From positions 1 to 63,330 of the forward strand of contig JBFLWQ010000019.1 in the NCBI GenBank assembly GCA_040757775.1: a DNA stretch of 63,330 bases, written 5' to 3'. Position 1 is the first letter of the stretch. The number at the start of each line of letters is the position of its first letter. Source of the stretch: Thermodesulfobacteriota bacterium. Its GTDB lineage: Bacteria; Desulfobacterota; UBA8473. The translations under genes were made by a program, and so were the position numbers. This document shows positions 10,480 to 18,134 of this stretch, piece by piece. The notes below the pieces were generated by a model. It was not told the origin of the DNA and did no database searches. It saw only the letters and a list, made by a program, of their open reading frames with translations.

Positions 10480-11610
10480 TTGAAAGGTACTGAACACTTC
10501 ATTATGGGCGATGAGGCATGTGCGGAAGCCGCCATTGCCTGCGGATGCAGATTCTTTGCTGGTTATCCTATAACACCGGCTACAGAGATTGCTGAAAGGA
10601 TGGCAAAAAGGCTACCCCAGGTTGGAGGCGTTTATATCCAGATGGAAGATGAGATGGCTTCCATGGCTGCTGTGCTGGGAGCATCATGGGGAGGACTCAA
10701 GTCCATGACATCCACTTCTGGGCCAGGATTTAGCCTCATGATGGAAAATATAGGTCTTGGTATCGTTATGGAGGTACCCTGTGTTGTGGTGAACGTTCAA
10801 AGGGCAGGACCATCAACAGGTCTCCCTACCCTATGTGCCCAGGGAGACATGATGCAGGCCAGATGGGGCTCTCACGGGCACTATGAGATAATTGCCCTGA
10901 GCGCCAGCTCACCACAGGAGCTATTCGATGTAACAATAAAGGCTTTCAATCTCTCCGAAAAATATCGCCTTCCGGTTTTGATAATGACCGATGAGGTAGT
11001 GGGACATATGGCAGAAAAGGTCATTATCCCACCGCCCAACCGGATTGAAATCTATCCCCGTCGGATAACGAAGCTCCCTCCGCAAGAATACCTGCCATAC
11101 CTTCCTGATAAAGATATGGTCGCTCCTATGGTAGGAATCGGTGAAGGATACCACATACACTCTACAGGCTTAACACACGATAAAAAGGGATACCCTGTTA
11201 TAACCGCTCCTGTTCAGAAGGAGATGATAGACAGGCTGGTCTATAAGATCCGAAACAATGTGGATGATATAGTTGAATATCAGGAAATTGAGACAGCAGA
11301 TGCTGAAATAATCATTGTTGCCTATGGAATATCGGTACGACCTGCACTAAAGGCTTTAGAACTGGCAAGAGAGAAAGGAATCAAGTGCGGAATGTTGAAA
11401 CTGACTACCATATGGCCATTTGCCGAGAAAAAGATTACAGAATTGGCCTCTCAGGTTAAAGGATTTGTTGTGCCTGAGATAAATTATGGCCAGATATCTC
11501 TGGAAGTGGAACGATGTTCGGCAGGCCATGCAAAAACTATTCTGGTAAGCCATGCAGGCGGAGCCATTTTTAATCCCAATGAAATCCTTGAGGCGGTTGA
11601 TAAATTATGA
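10480..11610 (+). CDS. korA: 2-oxoacid:ferredoxin oxidoreductase, alpha
   Basis: 376 residues. It contains the pyrimidine-binding half of the thiamine diphosphate site and the transketolase C-terminal-like domain. Landmarks: GDEACAEAAIACGCRFFAGYPITPATEI near the N-terminus, TSTSGPGFSLMMENIGLG around 86-103, and NVQRAGPSTGLPT around 108-120, all typical of KorA. The start is TTG at 10480, preceded by AAAGGAG with a 9-base gap; no ATG fits the family N-terminus. Its stop overlaps korB by four bases. 2-oxoglutarate is the likely substrate, given icd nearby, but related 2-oxoacids cannot be excluded. Confidence 0.94.
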   Translation: MKGTEHFIMGDEACAEAAIACGCRFFAGYPITPATEIAERMAKRLPQVGGVYIQMEDEMASMAAVLGASWGGLKSMTSTSGPGFSLMMENIGLGIVMEVPCVVVNVQRAGPSTGLPTLCAQGDMMQARWGSHGHYEIIALSASSPQELFDVTIKAFNLSEKYRLPVLIMTDEVVGHMAEKVIIPPPNRIEIYPRRITKLPPQEYLPYLPDKDMVAPMVGIGEGYHIHSTGLTHDKKGYPVITAPVQKEMIDRLVYKIRNNVDDIVEYQEIETADAEIIIVAYGISVRPALKALELAREKGIKCGMLKLTTIWPFAEKKITELASQVKGFVVPEINYGQISLEVERCSAGHAKTILVSHAGGAIFNPNEILEAVDKL

Positions 11611-12470
11611 AAAAACAGGGGGCTGAAGAGTTGAATGGAATGCCGGGAAGGCACCCTTTGAGTTCTCTCCTGCGAGAGGACAGGATGCCCCACATCTGGT
11701 GTCCTGGCTGTGATATCGGAACGGTATTTTCAAGCTGTCTTACTGCCATTCATGAATCAAAGATAGACTATAACAATTTTGCCATGGTATCTGGAATAGG
11801 TTGTACGGGAAGGGCTGCCGGGTATATCAAGCTCGATTCTTTTCACACCACCCATGGACGGGCAATACCCTTTGCCACCGGTCTTAAAATAGCCAAACCC
11901 AAAATGAAGATAATTGTCTTCAGCGGTGATGGAGACCTCTTTACCATAGGGGGAAATCATTTTATTCATGCCGCTCGCAGAAACATTGATTTGACAGTTA
12001 TATGCGTCAATAATTTTACGTATGGGATGACAGGTGGACAGGTAGCCTCTACCACCCCCTTTAATTCCAGAACAAGTACAACCCCACAGGGAAACTTTGA
12101 AAAGCCATTTAACCTGCCCTATATGGCGGCTGCTGCTGGCGCTGTTTACATTTCCAGATGGACTACCCTGCACGTAAGACGTCTTACCAGCTCTATTATG
12201 GAGGCTTTTAATAAGAAAGGTTTCTCTTTTATCGAGGTAGTGTCATCGTGTCCTACCTCTTTTGGCAGAAAAAATAAACTGGGGTCACCCCTTGATATAA
12301 TACAGCATTTTCACAAAATCAGTGTAATCAAGAACGGAATACATCCCAAGGATGCCAACCTGGACATAACCAAGGAAATTGTGGTTGGCAAATTTGTAGA
12401 TATGGAAGCACCGACCTTCTTTGAGCTATTAGAAAAAATATACCCTCCTGAAACAGAGAAAGGGGCATGA
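11607..12470 (+). CDS. korB: 2-oxoacid:ferredoxin oxidoreductase, beta
   Basis: 287 residues, carrying the diphosphate half of the thiamine site. GCDIGTVFSSCL and GIGCTGRAAGYI near residues 35-75 provide cluster cysteines, and GDGDLFTIGGNHFIHAARRN with downstream NNFTYGMTGGQ (about 110-147) is the Mg-ThDP motif with the substrate loop. ATGA overlaps on both sides, with korA before and korC after, show strict translational coupling. Full length for the family, with no missing motif. Confidence 0.95.
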   Translation: MKKQGAEELNGMPGRHPLSSLLREDRMPHIWCPGCDIGTVFSSCLTAIHESKIDYNNFAMVSGIGCTGRAAGYIKLDSFHTTHGRAIPFATGLKIAKPKMKIIVFSGDGDLFTIGGNHFIHAARRNIDLTVICVNNFTYGMTGGQVASTTPFNSRTSTTPQGNFEKPFNLPYMAAAAGAVYISRWTTLHVRRLTSSIMEAFNKKGFSFIEVVSSCPTSFGRKNKLGSPLDIIQHFHKISVIKNGIHPKDANLDITKEIVVGKFVDMEAPTFFELLEKIYPPETEKGA

Positions 12471-13030
12471 CTGTGACCGCAAAGATTTACCAAGAGATTA
12501 TTATCAGTGGATTCGGAGGACAGGGCATCGTCCTGAATGGCAGTATACTGGGTAAGGCAGCGGCTATATATGACAAAATAAATGCTACTTTTGTGCAATC
12601 ATATGGACCTGAAGCCAGAGGAGGTGCCTGTTCGGCACAGGTAATTGTCTCTGATACTGTTATCTCCTATCCTTATGTTCATGAGCCCATGATATTAATC
12701 GCCATGTCACAGGAAGGTTATGAAAGCAATATTGATTCCATTAAGGATGGAGGTATACTTTTAACAGATTCAGATTTAGTGAAGCAAAGGGATGTGGAAA
12801 AAAGATATCTATCATACTCCATTCCGTCCAACCGTATTGCTGAGAAGATGGGAAATAAAATGATGGCCAATATAGTGATGCTGGGATTCCTGGCATCCTT
12901 CTCCAATGTTGTTACTACCGAGTCTCTGAAGAAGGCGATTCTTGATTCTGTTCCAAAGGGAACTGAAGAGAAAAATTTAGAGGCATTTGAGGCTGGATAT
13001 GAGTATGGAAGCAAAGAGAAGCAGGGGTAG
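12467..13030 (+). CDS. korC: 2-oxoacid:ferredoxin oxidoreductase, gamma
   Basis: 187 residues. The opening IIISGFGGQGIVLNGSILGKAA (about residues 10-31) and GPEARGGACSAQVIVSD (about 47-63) are the gamma-subunit signatures, forming the CoA-side domain. Start ATG overlaps the korB stop. It is followed after 6 bp by the large flavoprotein gene, so the Kor enzyme and the Hdr-like proteins are on one transcript. Confidence 0.94.
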   Translation: MTVTAKIYQEIIISGFGGQGIVLNGSILGKAAAIYDKINATFVQSYGPEARGGACSAQVIVSDTVISYPYVHEPMILIAMSQEGYESNIDSIKDGGILLTDSDLVKQRDVEKRYLSYSIPSNRIAEKMGNKMMANIVMLGFLASFSNVVTTESLKKAILDSVPKGTEEKNLEAFEAGYEYGSKEKQG

Positions 13031-13036
13031 ATTTAC

Positions 13037-16000
13037 ATGACCACAGAAAGCTATGGCGCCCTGATAATAGGGAGTAAAATTGAATCTCTTAAGGCTGCCT
13101 ATGATTTGGCAACCATCGGGCATAGGGTCCTTTTAATAGAAGAGGAAGAAAAACTACAGGCATCCCTCGAAGACACAGAGATACTACCTTCAGGGGTCAG
13201 ATCATGGTATGCTATCCACCCCTTGCTTATGGCGGTACGTAACCACCCCCTTGTTGATATAGTCACACTATCAGTCGTTGATGAGATTCGGCACTCCAAA
13301 GAAGGGTTCTCTGCATTTATCCGCAATAAACCCTATTATATAGATACAGAACTATGTTGCTTTTGCGGCCGTTGCAGAGAAATATGTCCTGTAGAATTGC
13401 CCGGATCTTTAAAAAAGGCTGTAGATTGTATCTCGGAGAGAGGGATCCCCAGAACCTTTTTTATAGATAAACGCAAAAACCCACCATGTCAGAATGCCTG
13501 CCCACTTGGAATCAATATCCAGGGGTATGTGGCACTTATCGCCAGTGGGGAGTTCAGAGAAGCCCTGAACCTGATAAAAGAAAGGGTTCCCCTTGCGGGA
13601 ATCCTTGGCAGAATATGTCATCATCCCTGTGAGAGTCAGTGCCGAAGAAATGAGATAGATGAACCTCTTGCCATATGTTCATTGAAAAGGTTTGTGGCAG
13701 ATTATGAACTGGAGAACCTGCGCCATGATTCAAGTATCCCTGAACCCAAAGAAAGGTATCAGGAAAAAATAGCTATTATCGGTTCAGGACCTGCTGGACT
13801 GATGGCTGCCTGGGAGCTAACCAGATTGGGATATAAGGTCGCCATATTTGAGACCCTTCCAGTGGCAGGTGGAATGCTGCGCACGGTTATTGCGGGTTAT
13901 CGTTTGCCCCAATCCATTCTGGATAATGAAATTAATACTTTAAAAGAGATGGGGATAGAGATAATTACTAACTGCCCCATCGGCAAAGATAAGAACATTG
14001 GTAATCTCTTCGGTGAAGGATTTAAGGCAATTTTAATTGCTACCGGAGCAGATGTTAATAAGAAGCTGGGACTTGGTGGTGAAGATCTGACAGGTGTTTA
14101 TAATTCTATACCCTTTTTAAAAAGGATAAACCTTGGTGAAAGGCCCTCTATTGGGAAAAAGGCAGTTATAATCGGCGGAGGTAATGCTGCTCTGGAATCT
14201 GCCAGAACTGTGCTACGTCTGGGAGCCGATGAGGTAAATATCCTCTACCGACGCACCAGCGAAGAGATGCCAGGAGACAGAAATGAACTCTTGCTGACTA
14301 TGGAAGAGGGAATAAAGATCAATTATCTTGTGACACCCATAAGGTTTATTGGGAAAGATGGCCGACTGACAGGGGTCAAATGCATACATATGGACCTTGG
14401 GGAAATAGAACCCGATGGAAGAAGAAGACCGGTCCCCAAAAAAGGTTCTGAATTTATATTGGATGCCGATACTGCAATTGTGGCAATTGGGCAGGAACCT
14501 GAACTCTCTTTTATTCCCGAAGAAAGTCCCATAAGGATATCACGACACAGTACTATTAAAACAAACCGGGACTACCACACGGAACAGGAAGGGGTATTTG
14601 CTGCAGGGGACGTTGTTACCGGTTCGGCTACTGTAGTAGAGGCTATGGGGGCCGCGAAAAAAGCGGCGTTAGCTATCCATCGCTATCTCAGGGGAAAACC
14701 CTGGCGGGAAACAGAAGATCAGGATGAAACAAGGGGAGACTATGAACCTGTAGACCCTAATACCCCCCGTGCTTTCAGACCACTTATGCCTATTAGAGGA
14801 ATAAAGGAGAGAAGGGATAACTTTGGGGAAGTAGAGCTTGGTTATACTAAAGAACAGGCTATCCAGGAAGCAAAGCGTTGTTTACAATGCGGGATATGCA
14901 GCGAATGTAAACAGTGTGAAATAGTATGTCAGAATGTAGGGGCTGTAAATCATTCAGGGATAAAAAAACACACTGAATACCGTTTTCAGGTAGTAGTCTC
15001 TCCCAGACCTCTGGCGGAAAGATTTGTATCGGTTTTGCCCGAAGAAAGGATATTTTGTGAAAGTGAATTCGGTGAAGGGAGAAGGCTGGAAGAATCCCTT
15101 CTTCTGGGGGCAGCACTGGCTGGCAGGGCTGCAGCATTTCTGACTTATCAGATGGAGGTAATCCCAAAAGACTCGAAAAAACTACCTTCTTTATACAAAG
15201 AGGGGGTAAAAAGCGGGCTCTTTATATGTTCCTGTAATGAAAGTTTGGGCAATCCAGACGTAATGAAGGAGCTGGCAAAATTTGGAGCCGGTTTTGATGA
15301 GGTGGTTCACAGCGAGGTTTTACCCTCAGCCTGCCATCCAGATGGTGCAAGAATCCTGGCTGAGACCATAGAGGGAAAAGGAATTACCAGGGTAGTTCTG
15401 GCTGCCTGTTCCTGCTGTACCCTGGATATGATATGTACTGCCTGTAATGACCAGCGTCTGCGCTGCAAGGGAAATCTTTTTAATAAACAGGGACTCGATC
15501 CCTCTATATTTGAAATGATCAACTTAAAGAATTTCATGGCTACCAGGCGCAATATGGACTTACAGGGCGTACTTGAAGGTGGGAAAAACATGATAGAATG
15601 CGCCCTGTCCAGGGTAAAATTTCAGGAAAAACTACCTGGTCAATACGGAGTCCTGACAAAGACTGTAGCCGTAATAGGAGTGACACCAGAGGGGTTAACA
15701 GCAGGACTCGATCTGGAAAAGATGGGATACCAGGTTTATCTGGTAGATGAGAGAGACCCCCTGCCTGACAAAAATATTTCTGGAGAAGATAAACTTTACG
15801 CCTCCATAACCGAGGATATTTGGGAAAGGATCAATTCAGGGAGTATTGTTTATTTGCCAGGGCTCCAAATGAAAGCCTTAGAGGGTCATCTTGGAAATTT
15901 CAGGATTGAATTTCTCGGTACTGATCACTCCCATCTGAGGGTATCGGCTATACTATTTTCAGGCGTTGAATTAAAAAAGGTCCCTTTAACCGGCAATCTA

Positions 16001-16429
16001 TTAAGAAAAGGGTTCGCCCGCAGAACCCTTCCCGGATTTCATAGTTTTTCTCCCTGGAGCACGGGGATCCCTGGCATCTTCAAGATGATGGTCCCCCCGA
16101 AAAACTCGTTTAATAAAAAAGGGCTGCCTGGAACCGCTGCAGCAGCAGAAGTGGCAGCCCTTTTGCGAAAGTCGGAGATCAGGGCTAAAAACATAGTGTC
16201 ACAAGTGGATCAGGACAGATGTCGGGGCTGTGGTCACTGTCTTGATGCATGTCCCTTTGCAGCTATAGAGATGGTGGGGGATACTATAGAGGATAGAAAG
16301 TCAAGCATTATTGAAATGCATTGTCAGGGCTGCGGCACCTGCCTTTCAGTGTGCCCTACAGGGGCAGTAGATACTGTTTACAAGTCTGAAAAACAGATAG
16401 AAGAATTGATTGAAGTAATGTTAAGATGA
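13037..16429 (+). CDS. HdrA/NfnB-like mosaic flavoprotein with Fe-S domains
   Basis: 1130-residue cytosolic redox protein built from several modules. Residues 1-125: a degenerate Rossmann start (IIGSKIES) and a [4Fe-4S] motif, C107-C110-C113-C117. Residues about 145-560: a complete GltD/NfnB-like NAD(P)H:ferredoxin domain, with CQNACPLGINIQGYV, GSGPAGLMAAWEL (249-261), GGGNAALESARTVLRLGA (380-397) and AAGDVVTGSATVVEAMGAAKKA (522-543). About 615-631: CLQCGICSECKQCEIVC. About 728-800: an HdrA N-terminal-like segment (FICSCNES, SACHPDG, AACSCC). About 876-905: a second Rossmann segment. 1062-1106: two ferredoxin motifs. Probably links Kor-reduced ferredoxin with NAD(P)H and the Hdr proteins. Individual domains are clear; the overall reaction is inference. 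Confidence 0.85.
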   Translation: MTTESYGALIIGSKIESLKAAYDLATIGHRVLLIEEEEKLQASLEDTEILPSGVRSWYAIHPLLMAVRNHPLVDIVTLSVVDEIRHSKEGFSAFIRNKPYYIDTELCCFCGRCREICPVELPGSLKKAVDCISERGIPRTFFIDKRKNPPCQNACPLGINIQGYVALIASGEFREALNLIKERVPLAGILGRICHHPCESQCRRNEIDEPLAICSLKRFVADYELENLRHDSSIPEPKERYQEKIAIIGSGPAGLMAAWELTRLGYKVAIFETLPVAGGMLRTVIAGYRLPQSILDNEINTLKEMGIEIITNCPIGKDKNIGNLFGEGFKAILIATGADVNKKLGLGGEDLTGVYNSIPFLKRINLGERPSIGKKAVIIGGGNAALESARTVLRLGADEVNILYRRTSEEMPGDRNELLLTMEEGIKINYLVTPIRFIGKDGRLTGVKCIHMDLGEIEPDGRRRPVPKKGSEFILDADTAIVAIGQEPELSFIPEESPIRISRHSTIKTNRDYHTEQEGVFAAGDVVTGSATVVEAMGAAKKAALAIHRYLRGKPWRETEDQDETRGDYEPVDPNTPRAFRPLMPIRGIKERRDNFGEVELGYTKEQAIQEAKRCLQCGICSECKQCEIVCQNVGAVNHSGIKKHTEYRFQVVVSPRPLAERFVSVLPEERIFCESEFGEGRRLEESLLLGAALAGRAAAFLTYQMEVIPKDSKKLPSLYKEGVKSGLFICSCNESLGNPDVMKELAKFGAGFDEVVHSEVLPSACHPDGARILAETIEGKGITRVVLAACSCCTLDMICTACNDQRLRCKGNLFNKQGLDPSIFEMINLKNFMATRRNMDLQGVLEGGKNMIECALSRVKFQEKLPGQYGVLTKTVAVIGVTPEGLTAGLDLEKMGYQVYLVDERDPLPDKNISGEDKLYASITEDIWERINSGSIVYLPGLQMKALEGHLGNFRIEFLGTDHSHLRVSAILFSGVELKKVPLTGNLLRKGFARRTLPGFHSFSPWSTGIPGIFKMMVPPKNSFNKKGLPGTAAAAEVAALLRKSEIRAKNIVSQVDQDRCRGCGHCLDACPFAAIEMVGDTIEDRKSSIIEMHCQGCGTCLSVCPTGAVDTVYKSEKQIEELIEVMLR

Positions 16430-16917
16430 AACATAAAACCAAGTTTTCACCCCCACCCTCCCCTCCCCCTTCAAGGGGGAGGGTTTGGGAGGGGGTAAAA
16501 AAAGGAAATCCCTATACTATCAAGGTGTTGGCCTTCTTGTGTAATTGGGCTCCATGGTCATGCTATACTGGTATGGGGGAATTGGGGATACCTATCCCAG
16601 GAGAAGTCAATGTTATAAGGGTTATGTGTGCCGGTCGTGTTAACACTGCTCTTCTACTGAAGGCATTTGAAAAAGGGGCAGACGGGGTTTTAATTGCAGG
16701 GTGCAGGATAGACAACTGCCAGAATGGGACCGGACCAGAAATGGCTTTGAAAAACATTGATCATACCTACGAGATATTGAACCTGCTGGGATTAAAAAAA
16801 GAGAGGCTTCAGTTTAAGTATTATTTAGCCCATGAATCTGAGAAACTCTCTTCTGACTTACATGAGTTTGTAGAACGGATAGAGGGTTTGGGTCAAACTC
16901 CAATCTCTGGAAAATGA
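16426..16917 (+). CDS. MvhD/FrhD-like iron-sulfur subunit
   Basis: 163 residues. From about residue 32 it follows the MvhD family: VLAFLCNWAPWSCYTGMGE, VIRVMCAGRVNTALLLKAFEKGADGVLIAGCRIDNC, then a helical tail. In methanogens and acetogens MvhD carries a [2Fe-2S] centre and hands electrons to HdrA. Here it probably joins the mosaic flavoprotein to the HdrC-B and HdrA proteins. The ATG overlaps the preceding stop (ATGA). The first 30 residues are encoded by a GC-rich palindromic repeat (16451-16497) and have no family counterpart, so they are either a repeat-derived extension or untranslated, with a downstream GTG or TTG as the true start. Confidence 0.82.
   Translation: MKHKTKFSPPPSPPPSRGRVWEGVKKGNPYTIKVLAFLCNWAPWSCYTGMGELGIPIPGEVNVIRVMCAGRVNTALLLKAFEKGADGVLIAGCRIDNCQNGTGPEMALKNIDHTYEILNLLGLKKERLQFKYYLAHESEKLSSDLHEFVERIEGLGQTPISGK
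16451..16497. repeat. GC-rich palindromic repeat inside mvhD-like ORF
   Basis: Inner perfect 11-bp stem CCCTCCCCCTT (16461-16471) with AAGGGGGAGGG (16473-16483), extended outward by further imperfect C/G pairing. It lies in frame within the 5' end of the MvhD-like gene and encodes a proline/glycine-rich stretch. Such hairpins are common interspersed repeats between genes in related bacteria; here it falls in a coding or leader position. Confidence 0.75.
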
Positions 16918-16949
16918 GAGCTGGATAACGGACAACGGATAACGGTGAA

Positions 16950-18104
16950 ATGTCTGATCCTATGAAAAGCCTGACTTTACTTATAAAAGAATCAAGTATC
17001 TACCAGTGTCTGGATTGCGGTAAATGTACTGGTGCCTGTCCAATAGCGGAAACAGGAAAAGACTTTTCTCCAAGACTCGCTGCGAGTAAAGTAATAGAAA
17101 AGGGTGATAACGATCCTTATGTACAGGAATTTATCTGGGCTTGTCTGACCTGTGGCAGGTGTGATTACAGATGCCCTTCAGGGGTTAAATTTTCGGATTT
17201 TGTACGGATGCTGAGGGGGCGTTGGATTGATTCAGGGAAATCCGGCATTTACAGCCACGGTGGGGCAATGCTTTCATTAATGAGGATGATGTCATCACCT
17301 GGTATAAGGCAGAATCGGGCAGGTTTCCTTCCCGCGGGAATAAAGACTCAATCCAGAGGTAAGGTTCTCTACTTCGTTGGCTGCTTACCATATTTCGATG
17401 TGTTTTTTAAAAATCTTGATATAGATACAGTTCAGATAGCCAGAGATTCTCTGAAAATTCTTAACCGTTGCGATATTGAGCCGGTTGTGCTGGACAATGA
17501 AAGGTGTTGCGGACATGACCTCTTTTGGGCAGGAGACCAAAAGGGTTTTGCCAGACTTGCAAAAGAGAGCTATGAGGAGATTAAAGACCATGGAGTAGAG
17601 GAAATTATCACCTCCTGTCCGGAGTGTCTTTACACGTTCAAAGAAATATTCCCTAAAGTACTGCCAAACTTTGACCTCAGGGCAACTCATATTTATGAAT
17701 TAATTGACAAGGGGCTAAACAGCGGAAACAACAATCTCAAGCTCAAACCCCTGCCCCTGGAGGTCACTTTTAAGGATTCGTGCCGGCTGAGTTATTACAG
17801 AGATGTCTCCCAGATATTCAGGAAGCTGGTAAGACAAATTCCACAATTAAACATCAAAGAAACACCCAACTCAGAAATAGGGAACATCTGCTGCGGAACA
17901 TCTGCATGGGTAGGCTGCGGGGAACATTCCAAAAAGATACAGATAAAACGTCTTAAGGAGACAATTGCTACGGGAAGTCAGTTATTGGTGAGTTCTTGTC
18001 CTAAATGCATGATACACCTCCAATGTACTATGAATGATTTTGGTTATAATGAAGTATTAGAAATAAAGGATGTCGTGTCGCTTTTTGCAGACGCACTGGA
18101 GTAG
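16950..18104 (+). CDS. HdrC-HdrB-like fusion (HdrD-type)
   Basis: 384 residues, soluble. The N-terminal third has two [4Fe-4S] motifs, CLDCGKCTGACP (20-31) and CLTCGRCDYRCP (65-76), as in HdrC. Two CCG-type cysteine-rich segments follow: FVGCLPYFD ... ERCCGHDLFWAG ... CPECL, and DSCRLSYYR ... ICCGTSAWVGCG ... CPKCM. These bind the noncubane clusters that reduce disulfides in HdrB/HdrD. In a non-methanogen the substrate is not CoM-S-S-CoB, so the partner is unknown. The gene lies between the MvhD-like gene and hdrA with 30-bp gaps. The leader just before it contains an ACGGATAACGG repeat and no good Shine-Dalgarno site; Met5 is an alternative start. Confidence 0.88.
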   Translation: MSDPMKSLTLLIKESSIYQCLDCGKCTGACPIAETGKDFSPRLAASKVIEKGDNDPYVQEFIWACLTCGRCDYRCPSGVKFSDFVRMLRGRWIDSGKSGIYSHGGAMLSLMRMMSSPGIRQNRAGFLPAGIKTQSRGKVLYFVGCLPYFDVFFKNLDIDTVQIARDSLKILNRCDIEPVVLDNERCCGHDLFWAGDQKGFARLAKESYEEIKDHGVEEIITSCPECLYTFKEIFPKVLPNFDLRATHIYELIDKGLNSGNNNLKLKPLPLEVTFKDSCRLSYYRDVSQIFRKLVRQIPQLNIKETPNSEIGNICCGTSAWVGCGEHSKKIQIKRLKETIATGSQLLVSSCPKCMIHLQCTMNDFGYNEVLEIKDVVSLFADALE

Positions 18105-18134
18105 TAGAACATCCCTTTAACAGGAGTATTTTAA

